The notes below the pieces were generated by a model. It made no database searches. It saw nothing but the letters and a program-made list of their open reading frames with translations, and was not told where the DNA came from. DNA of 64,000 bases from Syncephalis fuscata (Eukaryota; Zoopagomycota; Zoopagomycetes; Zoopagales; Piptocephalidaceae). The number at the start of each line of letters is the position of its first letter. Position 1 is the stretch's first letter. A program made the translations under genes and the position numbers. The stretch covers positions 62,001 to 126,000 of the forward strand of contig JAHLTZ010000032.1 of NCBI GenBank assembly GCA_025786725.1. Reading direction: 5' to 3'. Positions 45,656 to 57,160 of this stretch are shown here, piece after piece.

Positions 45656-47129
45656 ATGTCGACTGCTGCCTCTCCCATCACATCAGTCTCCGAAGCAAAT
45701 CACGAGACAGAATCGGCTCCAACAACAGAGTCGGCACGCAGACGTCGTGCTGCACGCCAGCGTCGTATTCTTGCCTCGGGTACAGATCGTCTTAACCGTA
45801 TTCGAGCTACATTTAGTGGTGAAGATGTGTCATCGCAAGTGGCGGCAAATCTCGTCCGGCAAGTGGACGGGCTACACCATTATCTCGTCCAACAACACCT
45901 TATCGTGAACGTAGTCCAGAACGAGAAAATGGTAAGTAAATTAAAGCAAAAGTATATAGAACTATAGAATGCAATCTAATACTTGTATGATTAACTGGTT
46001 CTGATACAGTAGATTCTGATAAATCCACAGCTTTTACGACAAGACCCATGCCTATCGAGATTCCTTCTCCTTTAAATGAGTTGGATTCACTTAATAATAA
46101 TAATAATAATAATAATAACGATGATAGTAATCAAACATTAAGCGCTGGTCTTATTTAAATTCACCTACATCATTGCCTCCTCATAGGCCATTGATGCGTA
46201 CCTCCTCTGCAGCCTCACTTCGTAGTCGGCGACATACACGACGGCCATCTGTGGAATCAATGACCGATATGGGCACAGTTGATGGTGCTAGTACACCAAA
46301 TATGCATAGTGGCCGTGAACGTAGTCACCATAGTCGACGTCCATCGTTGGCCGATGCCATGAATGATGCTATTCGCTCCTTGTCCGTTCAAATGATGCAT
46401 CCCTCACTATCGTCACGCCATCTTGTTGACGATCATGAATTAATCAAATGAATCAGCCGCATTCTGGCTTGCCTTCAAGTGACGATTGGATGTCTGGTAT
46501 GCCTATGGTAGCCGTTCACGTCGTGGTAGCGATGCCTCGGTCATTCTTATGCAAGAAATGGCACAGCTGGGCCAGTTTGCTTCATTTTTGCCACCCGATT
46601 TGGCAAATATAGCCAGTGGTGGTATTCCGCCCTTTTTACCCGCTGAATCCATTGAAACAATGGATACTAAACGTCGTAGACGTCAATGGCAGCTACTGCA
46701 TTTTGCAACTGTGCTAGGATTATCGCTGATAGTTGTGTCGTCACTCTTTAATGCAACACCATCAGCAGCCATCACTGCTACCGACACCTCCTCCTCTAGC
46801 TGGTTATCTAGCTGGTTTTCCGGTACTGTAAGTAACCACTATAAATGCAAGCGCTATAATTAACAAATATACCATCATTTATATAGCCGCTATTTTACAT
46901 ATTTCTTACTATGGAAATTGGATTGCAGTCATTCCGTCTTATGTTCGACAAGCGTATTGCTCCCCGCATCATCCAGCTACAAACACAATCTTCGCATATT
47001 AGTCAAATATTAGCATTAGCATCGCGATACAAGCTAATTTGGAATACATTTCTACTCGATCTATGTGTTCTCATATTTGTAGTGGGCATGGCTGTCGTTT
47101 GGTCGCCACAAGATACTAACGAGAAATAG
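45656..47129 (+). CDS. GET2: GET complex subunit Get2 (CAML-like), four frame breaks
   Basis: Three exons (45656-45931, 46010-46827, 46887-47129). Get2 with Get1 forms the ER receptor that inserts tail-anchored proteins delivered by Get3. The N terminus is cytosolic with the Get3-binding basic motif (ARRRRAARQRRILASGTDRL); the C terminus has three membrane segments (LLHFATVLGLSLIVV, PLFYIFLTMEIGL, FLLDLCVLIFVVGMAV). The middle is Ser/Arg/Asn-rich. Frame breaks lie near 45842, 46155, 46446 and 46505; each needs one extra base and reading resumes at once (for example PLMRTSSAASLRSR, MNQPHSGLPSSDDW, SRSRRGSDASVILM). The exon 1-2 splice phase only works if the first missing base is counted, which argues for sequence error and a living gene. 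Confidence 0.82.
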
Positions 47130-47487
47130 TATAGCAGCAATGACGACAGCAATAGATCTATTGGACAAAACCTTGGTTAAATATAATACAGTAATAGCTT
47201 ATTTTATTACATCAATTATTATATTTAAATCAAATGAATCTGTATTGTCGCGGCTCTGCCTTTATTACACTCGTTTTCTTTCATTCTTTCATTCCTTCAT
47301 TATTTTAGTTTCTATAATCACTCGGATTTTCCTTACGCTACTTGTTTTCAATCATCATTGCCATAATCATCATCATCATCATTATTATAATAAAATAGTA
47401 CTATTTGTTTTCTGATCATCTATTTGGCAGCAATAATAGCATAATTTATATTAATTAATTTTATCAAATTTCTTTTCATCCTGGCTA
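47130..47487. other. Convergent 3' regions of GET2 and mL43
   Basis: AT-rich with a CAT/CAT-like run near 47355-47385; no gene seen. Confidence 0.4.
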
Positions 47488-47953
47488 TTATGCCGATGTC
47501 ACAGTTGATGAGGCACCGGCAAGTTTTACGAATTCACGGCACACCTGCTCGCTAGTTGTTCGTTTAATTGCCATTTCCTTAATAGATCCGTCAACTTTAT
47601 ATTGTTTAATAATTAGCAATTGAGTCAAGTGTCTATCATCTTACTTACTCATTTGCATGGTAAGTTTGGGCGCCTGTGGTGTCGAGACGCGAGTAACGCG
47701 AAACTCTACCTGTGGATTGCTGAATTGTAACTGCGGTAGATTTTCACGTATAAAATAGCTAATAAATACAAGAATATCGATAACTATAAATGATACTGCT
47801 AACAATGCTATCTGTTTGCAATACTTACCGCGCACCAAAGTTGGCGGAATTACGATGGATGCTTACAGTTACTTTACGAACATTTGGCAGTTTTTGAGCA
47901 CCTAATCCATGCAAGAGACGTGCCATAATCGATTGAACGCGTGTTTGCGACAT
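47488..47953 (-). CDS. MRPL51: Mitochondrial large ribosomal subunit protein mL43
   Basis: Three exons (47829-47953, 47649-47758, 47488-47594) give 113 aa, close to the usual size. The thioredoxin-fold L51/S25/CI-B8 domain is recognised by GLGAQKLPNVRKVTVSIHRN, FIRENLPQLQFSNPQVEF and a tail with KRTTSEQVCREFV. It belongs to the mitoribosomal large subunit (human MRPL43, yeast MrpL51). Start at MSQTRVQSIMARLL gives a short basic presequence; the Met nine residues later is an alternative. The last intron ends in an unusual AAAG acceptor, also seen in two other genes of this window. No frame break. Confidence 0.87.
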
Positions 47954-48170
47954 GTTTTTCAATTGTTCTAAATATGATTCAATGAGATTGGCCACGAAGA
48001 TACAGTATTTACGCAAACTTACGCGTGGATTGTTGACACAATAAAGCGATTTGTAAAAAAGGGCACAATAGCTAATTAAAAAAAATTAAAAAAGCTGAGC
48101 AAATAATATAGATATTAAATCATAGAAACTATTGTACAATGATTTCATTTATCTATCCATTTCATCCCTT
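47954..48170. other. mL43 upstream region
   Basis: Short AT-rich promoter stretch between mL43 and the repeat; nothing else seen. Confidence 0.3.
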
Positions 48171-48740
48171 CACTTTTAAATACAATTAAACACTCATTCA
48201 TTACTATAACATGTATAATATTGCATCCAACACAATTGATTGATGTGTAATTATCATAAATAATGTAGTAATTAGTTATCTTTATTATTGCTTTAATATA
48301 TATACTGTCATTATGATATTAATTGTTCAAATGCCATTTATTTAGTTAGATTGGCTATAGGGAAGTGGCTGTTTAATAAACGCTTTATAATAATTATATT
48401 AATCTTATCTTACATCACAAATATGCCTAAATGCAATAGTAGAGTATTAGAAAATAAAAAACCATTCAGATGCAATAATCCATGCTATATATAGATGCGA
48501 CAAAAATGCGGAACGACATGGAATTGCCATCATATTAATTCTATTAATATTCGACCAATTTTCTACACATGGCCAACAACAATAATAATCGGCCTAAATG
48601 TTTCAAAAAGATCAAATAGTATGTTAATTATTTATTTAAATGTTAAAATAGCAGCCACTAATACAGTTTTTCTGTTACATTTAATCAGTTCTACTTTGTG
48701 GAAATGATAATAAATTACATTAATGGTTATTGTGAATGAT
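48171..48740 (-). mobile_element. TIR-element copy, reverse orientation
   Basis: Reverse complement of the element family: contains TTTAGTTAGATTGGCTATAG, AAGTGGCTGTTTAATAAACG and CATGGCCAACAACAATAAT-like blocks that match 56290-56700. Its terminal repeats are too diverged to place exactly. It shares extra 3' sequence with the copy at 7890-8310. Confidence 0.6.
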
Positions 48741-49140
48741 AATTTAAATACAAATCAATTATTCAATCATTATGGTTGATTGCGTAAAATGACTTGTTGC
48801 GCTAAATGGGGGGGGGGATCAAAATGATGCCAACCAATTAATAAATTTAAATATAAATTTAGTACATGGATGTGGTGTTGGTGGCAGGTGAAATTCTATT
48901 TGGCCCCTTTCAAACTTTTGCAATTGTCAAGGTAGGAGCGCAGATTTGTTATCACCTGCGTGTTTCGCAACAGGTTTATGTAAACCAGCTCACATGACAT
49001 GTTGTGGCGTGTATCCCGCTTTATAGAGCTTGATACGCGGGCCTCCCACTCGATGTCTAATATTCTTCAATTGTTTATCTTTTTCCCGCCAATCTTAAGC
49101 ACCTGGTCGTGCATCCATACCACATTACTATCAAGCATCT

Positions 49141-50086
49141 ATGGCCCCTAGCGAACCTTTCTACTACTGGGGCAATATCAAAATATTTCGCTCTGGTGAA
49201 TTGAATGGCTTTGACTTTTTAACTGAAGAGTTGAATGATTTGAGCGAAACAAGAGTACGCTTCTACAGCATCGGAATACAATTGCTGATTAACCATATCA
49301 TTCTCATTGTTTTTGTACGTAACTTCTACCATGGCGTAAAGATGGTTGTGGGGTGTCCAAAAACTTGATTGCTTGGTGCTGTTTAATGCCAGCAGCGCTA
49401 GGATGTGGCTTTCAAATCACAGCTATTAATTATGCACTGCCTAGTGAAGTAAATTGTCGTACTACAGTTTGGGGATATAGTGTTGTAATTGTAATAGTTA
49501 ATATTTTTGTTGACTTCATTATATTGCACAAAGCATGGCTGGCCCATGGAAGAAACACTTGGCTTTTTGTTGTAGGCATTTTATTGATGCTACCATTGCC
49601 CGGGACTGTATACGTTGTTTGGATGTACGGAGTGATTAAGGCAGACCGTGCCGTTGGCTGCTTGTTTATATACCCATACTACTACCCGCTTCTAAAAGTG
49701 GCCACCGAACTTCCTATCAACTTGGCTTTTTCCGCTGCGTTTCTCGTTGTAATAAGACGGCAGTACAAGCAAATGGGCTCGCGTGTGTGGAAATATTTGC
49801 TTAAAGAAGGATTTATTTATGTGTTTGGTGTTGTCATTTCCAACGTTACATGTCTACTTATCGCCACCACTAAACCAAATCCAAATATTGGTGAAGTGGT
49901 ATTTATTATTGATTGTAAGTCGCGAGATTGTAAAGCATAAAATAATTAACTAAAATACATTTAGGGGCAATTATTTCAACGCTTCTTATTGAGCAGCAAA
50001 AAGGTATTAGCAAGGCCTTTAAGCAAGACGTCCGGCCGAAAACCGACATGTCGCCACTTAACATTACCATGATTGAATACAAATAG
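49141..50086 (+). CDS. Seven-transmembrane receptor-like protein (family 2), one frame break
   Basis: Two exons (49141-49914, 49965-50086); 298 aa if one base is restored. Paralogue of the gene at 21407-22400: same single intron position, RNFYHGVKMV against RNLIIASRMV, AWCCLMPA against SWCCFLPS, LPINLAFSAAF against VPINVLFSAIF, and RPKTD in the tail. Seven hydrophobic segments. The break lies at about 49353-49362 in CCAAAAACTTG, where five A stand and six would keep KMVVGCPKNLIAWCC in frame. Exon 1 length then gives the phase required by the splice site. Unknown ligand. Confidence 0.72.
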
Positions 50087-51245
50087 TATTGTCGACTGTC
50101 TATGACTATAAAGCTTTTAATTCTACTGTGATTTTTACATGACTTTGTATCTGTGCTTACTGGCAACTACACCGTTGTAATGATCCTATCAATCAATTTG
50201 CAACTAAAACATAGCCTTTGTAGGATTTTTACCTGTCATGCCCAACCAATGCTTAGAACAGGTTGGTACCGACTCTATCACTGCTATGGGTCGGGTCAAA
50301 CCAGTTAGTTTGCTGTTGTGCGACCAATGCGTTTAATATGCATCAAAATTACAAAATATTTGGGCATAAAAATAGCAAAGGAATTATTGAGCTCTGCAGG
50401 TTTTATTGGCCAAAAGGTTGATGTCACACATTTCTAACATGTAGTAAAAACTTGTTTACTACGATACTAATTGTTATTTAAAAAAATATTTCAGTGCAGT
50501 CGCGCCTTTATGCCTAAAAATAACGGCTATGTATATGCTTAGTATTTAATTCATAAAATAACAGCATCATTATTATTGCATACTACTGTACTTTGCTCTT
50601 TTTTGTTTAAAAAGTCATTAAAAGCATTTAGTTTGGCGCTTTTTTATTTTTTGATTATATATTAGTATGGATACTAATTGTGCTATTTTATAAGTAGCAC
50701 GTGTATTAACTTTTAATCAACCTTACTGGTCTTATAATAAATATAAAATATACACATTCAGTAAAATAAATGCGTTTAATCTACTTGCATAGCAAGCAAA
50801 TGACTTGATACTGTGTCCAGCTTTATTACTTCTATTGCTATTAGAAAATACAAAATAGCATTTACAGTTTAACTTACATCATTGCTATATAGTAGCAAAA
50901 TCAACTAATTCCATAAAAAAATTATATAACAATCAAGCTGGTTAACTAAAAAGAAAAAACATCACATGATAATTACTAAAATAGATTATTTAAACAAGTA
51001 AAACCTGAAATACACGCTTTAGGTGTCCTATTTAATAATTCAAACTGACATCTAGCGCATGCTGACGTCCTTTTATATTATATTATCATATGAGTTTAGA
51101 AACGCTTGCCAGGTACTTATTCAAAGTATTTTGTCTTATATACGTCTCATTTTTTATTTTCTTTTTATCGACATTTTTTCATACAATTAAATCATACAAT
51201 TAAATCATACAATTATTTTAATATATAATCAACCATAACGATATA
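50087..51245. other. Intergenic, nothing recognised
   Basis: AT-rich; ends with a three-fold CATACAATTAAAT-like tandem repeat at 51180-51217 just before the subtilase relic. Confidence 0.4.
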
Positions 51246-53072
51246 TCAAGACAAGTAAAACTACTGGCAATATTTACACTGCTACTATTTTGTTCAACAC
51301 AGTATTTTGCCGTAGACAGTGCCAAAACACATGAAGATGATTTTCGCACAAAACCTAACCATAACCGTCGCTACATTGGTTCTAAAATCACTGGCAAACA
51401 AGTTTATGTAACACCCTATTATGCACCCACCGGTGTTCAAAAATTTCACGCCTTGGGCTTAAAGGGAGAGGCGTAAAACTCGGGATTCTCGACAGTGGAA
51501 TCAACCGTGGAGCTGAGGCAGTTAAAGAGAATTATGGTCATTTGCACAAATATGTAGAGAATGCTAAAATACTAAAAAAACTAGATAGCTGCAATAATCG
51601 AGGCGTGCATCTGGCTGGAATTGCTGTTGCAAAAACCAAATATTTCACTGGAATTGCGCCCGAGGCAACACTCGGCACTTATCGCGTATTTGGCTGCAAA
51701 GGTCCAACTTCAACCTCAATAGTGCTGCAAGCTTTGACAACTGCAATCAATGATGAAATGAAAATTATTGTATTGCCGGAAATTGCCATTGTAAATGAAG
51801 ATAGATTTAAGTTGAGAGAAACAATAGAAGATGCTGCAAAACAAGGTGTGATTATGATTGTTGCAGCAACGATCAATAATTTTGTAAATCAGCAATATTT
51901 TTCATATCAAGACCTTCCTGTTTTGAGCGTTGGTGGTGCTAAACAAAGTATCGCCTATCACATTGGTTTGAAGAAAAAACAACTGGACGTCGTATTGAGT
52001 TTAGTTCCGCATGCTCAAACATGACATATAACTTTGGCAAAGAAATGGATATCATTCTAACAATTCTTTAATTTCTTAAATAAAGATTTTGATGGATTTG
52101 GCCAAGGAAGGATTGTTCTTATTCAGTATGACGAAGCAGAGATGCAGGCTTTAATAGAGCTTGCTAAAGCAACAAAAGTGGCTGCACTTATCACTGTGCG
52201 TGACCCTTCTCAAAAAAGAAGAAAATGCGATGTACCTTTATTCAATATTAGTGAAGAAGATGCTTTATTTATAAAAGAAGGCTATAGAAATAAGAGTGGA
52301 TACAAATATATTTTTGCAGAAAAGTATGGCTACATTAAGGATGGCAGTGTTACTGTCGACACAGCTGGACCGCAGAATGAACCGTTCATGCCACCTTTTT
52401 ATCCCGACATTTTGGCACCGAGTTACAAAATCTACACTACCACTATTTTTTCACAAGCAAACAAACCTCATTTCAGCGATATATCAGCTGCTGTTGCCTA
52501 TGTTGCAGGTGCAGTTGCATTATTGATTGAAATTAATGACAAGAGTTTGATTAACGTTAAATCTATCAAAGACATGCTGCAAAACAGTGCAGTTCCAGTC
52601 AAAGATATTAATGTAGATTCCTACGCTATTGCATTATATCAAGGCGCCGGTATGCTTAATCTCAACAGACTAATAGATATCGACGCCATTCGCGTTTCCC
52701 CATCTTCAATTAATATGGGGGATACCTATGCCAATGTGTGAATATACCGATCCAAATTTCATCTCTATTTTCCGCGTCAACATCGTATAGACTTTCACAT
52801 ATTCCAACTGCTGCAATTATAAGGTCAGAAATTACTAGTGCATGTTATCAAGACCATTTGTAGCTGCAACCGTTTTATTTCCAAAATCTATTGAAACGCA
52901 ACCATATCAAATAGCCGAAATTACGATACAAATCTGTACGCCGACGAATATATTGAAGGATGAGATATGGTCATATTCCGGGTATGTTGTAATTGATCCC
53001 AATCCTGGAGTCAATGGGTCACCATCAAGCCGAGCTGTTTTTATTCCATACTATGGAACAGTTAAAGGCTAA
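51246..53072 (+). pseudogene. Subtilase (S8) family relic
   Basis: Reads as a secreted subtilase of the Vpr-like kind, but decayed. It begins in frame with SRQVKLLAIFTLLLFCSTQ, a good signal peptide, yet the codon before Ser is ATA and no in-frame ATG follows the upstream stop. The Asp region is GVKLGILDSGI, the His region CNNRGVHLAGIAVA, and the Ser region HFSDISAAVAYVAGAVALLI, where the normal GTS is DIS. The oxyanion-hole Asn context is also altered (AATINNFV). Frame breaks lie near 51467, 52020, 52075, 52738 and 52857. The C-terminal part (AATVLFPKSIETQ and GYVVIDPNPGV) resembles the late beta domain of these proteases. Start loss plus motif decay favour a true pseudogene or a pseudoprotease. 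Confidence 0.68.
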
Positions 53073-53996
53073 GCAACTTAGATATAGACCATGTTTAACG
53101 CTATTCTGTTATTTATTGACAATATTACAATAAATTAGCAAATGAACCATATACATTTATTTAATTATTTTTTAATATAATGTATTAATATATAGTACAT
53201 ATGTCATTTAGCATTATGCAAGCCATGTAAAGTTTAAGAACCTATTTGAGGTGCTGGCTTGAAGCGTATGCTCAAAAGAATGGGTTTAACGCGCTTTTAA
53301 TTGATAACAGCTCAAAACCTGTCCCACTTGTCAAGCTCAAAGTTTAGAAACCTTCAAAATAATCGATAATTCACGTTCGTATAGCACCGCAATCATCCAA
53401 AAATAAAGTGTCATGAGCTTCTAAGATACTATAACTTATAGACTGAATACAAAATAAATATTTATTCTAACATTTAGATTGTTTGTAGGCGCACAAACCA
53501 AGATTGTAAGAAAGCTTATGAAACGTTTACTGGTGCAATGTAGCATTGTGACTTGGCTAATGCTTTAATTTAAACATATTCTTAAAAGTCTACGATTGAG
53601 TGTTATTATACTGGATGGTTTTGAAGAAGCTGGTTTACCTTGGAGTTTATCGACTTTAAATAATATGGTAATTATTATAATTATTTTTAATGTCGGTTAC
53701 TAATTTCTAATTATCTTTTTTATAAGATTTAATTTATTGTGCTTACTCAAACACATAGTCTACAACTTGGCTGCTATCACTTATCTATTATTTTATATTT
53801 ATTCCGTTGTGTACTAGTGTATGTTCTATTAACAGTCGTTATTTTTTTATCAGCCATGCTATTATAATTATTACAAAATGACGCGTGAAATTATTTTTAT
53901 ACCATAAAATTTTGTTTACACTTCCGCGTAACGCTCCTCTCCTTCAAACAAGCAAATAATTTTATTAAAGCTATTGCAATCACCACTCCAAGCAAT
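53073..53996. other. Intergenic, nothing recognised
   Basis: AT-rich with no supported gene; holds the RAD18 upstream region. Confidence 0.4.
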
Positions 53997-55482
53997 ATGG
54001 ATTGGGAAGATTCCTTGCAGTGGTCAGACCCCAATCTATTGGAGCTTGACCAGCGATTGCGCTGTCCTATCTGTAAAGAATTCTTTAAAGCGGCAGTCAT
54101 GTTCGCAGAATGCTCACACAACTTCTGCTCCATTTGTGTACGTCGTTCCATTTCTGCCGAGGGCGTGTGTCCAGTGTGTCGACATGCTGTTCTAGAGACG
54201 AATCTGGTACGGAATAGTGTACTAGATGCCTTGGCAACTAGCTTTGCTTTGACACGGTAAGTAAGATTACAATGATGAAAGTTTATAAACGAATAGCGAC
54301 GTAATAGACCACATTTACACGAGTTAATGGAAAAGACGAGCGTATCTAACGGCATACCATTGGAAACAGCAGCACAAACCACGCCAATTGCACGTAGAAC
54401 ACGCTCTGCTATCTACGATACAAGCGCATCTAGCGACCCACAACAAATTAATGGCGATTCTAGCCCAAAGCGAAGGAAAATAATGCTAAATTCTACCAAC
54501 AAAACATCGCAAAATGCCGGCCATACTCAGTCATTCAATAAACAAATATCGCGTCAGCAATCGAGTGCTAAACAACCTGAAGATACAGGGGAATGCCCTA
54601 TATGCGGTCAAATATATGGCTTATCTCATTTGAATGCTCATGTTAATCGATGCATTGAAAGTAGCTCGTCTTCATCGCCTGTCACATATCAGGCATTACC
54701 GGCACAATCACGCTATGTACCGCCAAAGCTATCAAAATGTGCTATGGTGTAATGAAAGACAAGCAACTACGGGCATTATTAGATGTACGCCATTAGACAA
54801 ATATATTTAAACCTTGCTAATTTGTTATATAACTACTAGCAACACGGCTTGCCAACCCACGGTGATCGAGCAACGTTAATCCGACGACATAAAGAGTTTT
54901 CCCTTTTATACAATGCAAACGCCGATCTTCCCCAGCCAAAACGGCCAGCCGAAGTAGTTAAACAGTTTCTAAAAGATGAACGACAACACTCAATACACAC
55001 ATCGCATGGCAGTTCTACAAGAACACAGCCGATAAAACTAGACAAGGAACATATTGAATCTCACGGTAATACAATGATATATACTACTGTACAATCTATC
55101 TAACTTGCTAAATAGAAAAACGCTATGAAGAGCAATTTCAAGATTGATAGAAAAAGCAAGGTCAACCTATGTAAAATCTAATGAATGCTCAAATGATACA
55201 ATATCCAATGAACATAAAAGCAGCGAACCAACTACAACAAGCACACCTTTAATAGATACAACATCCAATGATACCAATCCTAAACTATTATCCAAACAAA
55301 CAAGAACGAATGATTCAACAATAACAACAGCTGATATTACATCTGATCCATCAACGAGTGCCACTTTTATTATGGCATCTCAAGAGATGGATGATATACA
55401 CCACTTTCTAGCTAATGATTCATTGAACATTGACGACGACGACGACGATGATGATGATGATGATGACGCATTTGCAATATAA
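53997..55482 (+). CDS. RAD18: Postreplication-repair E3 ubiquitin ligase Rad18, two frame breaks
   Basis: Four exons (53997-54256, 54308-54784, 54840-55065, 55116-55482). Rad18 with Rad6 monoubiquitinates PCNA at stalled forks. Domains in order: C3HC4 RING (RLRCPICKEFF, CSHNFCSICVRR, CPVCRH), a UBZ4-type zinc finger (CPICGQIYGLSHLNAHVNRC), a SAP-like segment (KDKQLRALLDQHGLPTHGDR) and the Rad6-binding region (LIRRHKEFSLLYNANADLP). The C-terminal tail is Ser/Thr-rich and ends in a run of 12 Asp. Breaks lie near 54735 (ATCAAAATG) and 55140 (TTTCAAGATTG); one restored base at each gives uninterrupted reading and correct exon phases. Confidence 0.9.
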
Positions 55483-55590
55483 TTTGAATTTGTCTATTTA
55501 ACTTGTTATTTGAATAAGCATTAAAATATGAAATGTTTTCGATGCTTATAGTGATAGCATCACAGTCATATTAATTCATGATGAATTGGT

Positions 55591-55899
55591 TTAACGCGCC
55601 TCAAATTGAATCACTATTATGATAATAGAGATTAGTGTGGGCTATACATCATTCTGACAAACTACTTACTTCGAGTGGTGCGTCGCTTATACATAACACG
55701 ATGACCGCATTCGCGACAACGAATAGGCTCACGCGGCTTCAGTTCATTATCAGCGCCACAATCTAAATTGCTCACTGTCAGTCTACTGTCTAGTTATTAG
55801 TAGATCGATGACTTACTAGCACATAGATAAACAATTTGAGGTGTTTGGTGGATTGGTAGAATCCCTCTGATTGCCTTGATCTTGTTGTATCGATTCCAT
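55591..55899 (-). CDS. RPB12: RNA polymerases I, II and III shared subunit Rpb12 (RPABC4)
   Basis: Three tiny exons (55817-55899, 55670-55762, 55591-55613). The zinc ribbon is complete (QIVYLCANCGA and [19 protein letters not shown]) and the protein ends in the invariant-type FEAR after the last intron. Rpb12 is a shared structural subunit of all three nuclear polymerases, about 60-70 aa, as here. In exon 1 the frame from ATG ([10 protein letters not shown]) does not meet QIVYLC; two extra bases, for example in CCAAACACC, would give a PPK-x-PQIVYLC start like that of other Rpb12 proteins. The start is therefore less certain than the rest. Confidence 0.88.
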
Positions 55900-56112
55900 G
55901 ACGATATAGTTATGAGATCGTACGCGGCTAAAGTAAATAAAGATTCCTATGTCGACACACGCACAGATAGCTGCAAAAGAAAGGAATAATGAAAATAAAA
56001 ATGGCACCTATTCTTTCACCATAATAATTCATTTGTTTTTTCCCCAATAATAGTCACTATTTACTACGTTTAAGTTGTTTAAATAAATACGTTAGAATAT
56101 AGTAAATTTTAT

Positions 56113-56762
56113 GGCTGCATTGTACTTTGACTTTTACATTTTGAGGCTCCAAACCAAAAGCTCGTTCCATTTGAAGTCATAGCGTTGCTATACACAACAT
56201 AGTATATTACTTTCTATTAAAATTGTAATAAATGATTTAATAAATAATGTAACATACTATTTGATCTTTTGAACATTTGAGGCCGATTATTATTGTTGTT
56301 GGCCATGTGTAGAAAGATTGGTCGAATATTAATAGAATTAATATAATGGCAATTCCACGTGTTCCGCATTTTTGTCGCATCTATATATAGCATGGATTAT
56401 TGCATATGAATGGTTCTTCTATTTTCTAATACTCTACTATTGCATGTTGGGCATATTTGTGATGTAAGAGCAATATTAATATAATTTCATAAAGCCGTTT
56501 ATTAAACAGCCACTTTCTATAGCCAATCTAACTAAATAAATGGCATTTTGAACAATTAATATCATAATGACAGTATATATATTAAAGCGATAATAAAGAT
56601 AACTAATTAGCTACATTATTTACTGATAATTACACATCAATCAATTAGTGTTGGATGCAATATTATACATGTTATAGTAATGAGTAAGTGTTTAATTGTA
56701 TTTAAAAGTAAAGGGATGAAATAAATAAATAAAAGATATGAAAGTCAAAATAGAATAGCTCC
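56113..56762 (+). mobile_element. TIR element, most complete copy
   Basis: 650 bp bounded by GGCTGCATTGTACTTTGACT on the left and, read inversely, GGAGCTATTCTATTTTGACT on the right. Internal blocks match the copies at 22926, 34640, 48171 and 7722. No transposase and no captured coding fragment here; a MITE-like non-autonomous element. Surrounding 55900-57160 is otherwise AT-rich without genes. Confidence 0.7.
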
Positions 56763-57160
56763 AATTCTATAGTAATATATGGCGGTACAAATAAGAAAAG
56801 AAGAACCAAATTTTGTTTGTCCGTTAAATAATGCCACGCAATCATACATATCACTATTTGTAGCCGTATTTTTATAATACCAATTATAATTATTAACGAC
56901 TACAAATATGAAACTTTATAAGACTATTTACTTATTTAATTTTTATTTAATTGAAGCTATTAAACCATTAATATTTATATTACTTATCTTTGTAGTTGAC
57001 AGTCCATAACAGTGGCAAAAGGCCAGTGGGATTTAATTTCTTTTCCGACCAGAACCTAACAAGTCCAACCGCCGTTTTCTCTTGCTACTCCGTGTTTCGT
57101 TCTTATTCTTTCTTGTAGTATTCTCTCGTTATTTGTAAGCGCTCTGTATCAACCTTTAAT

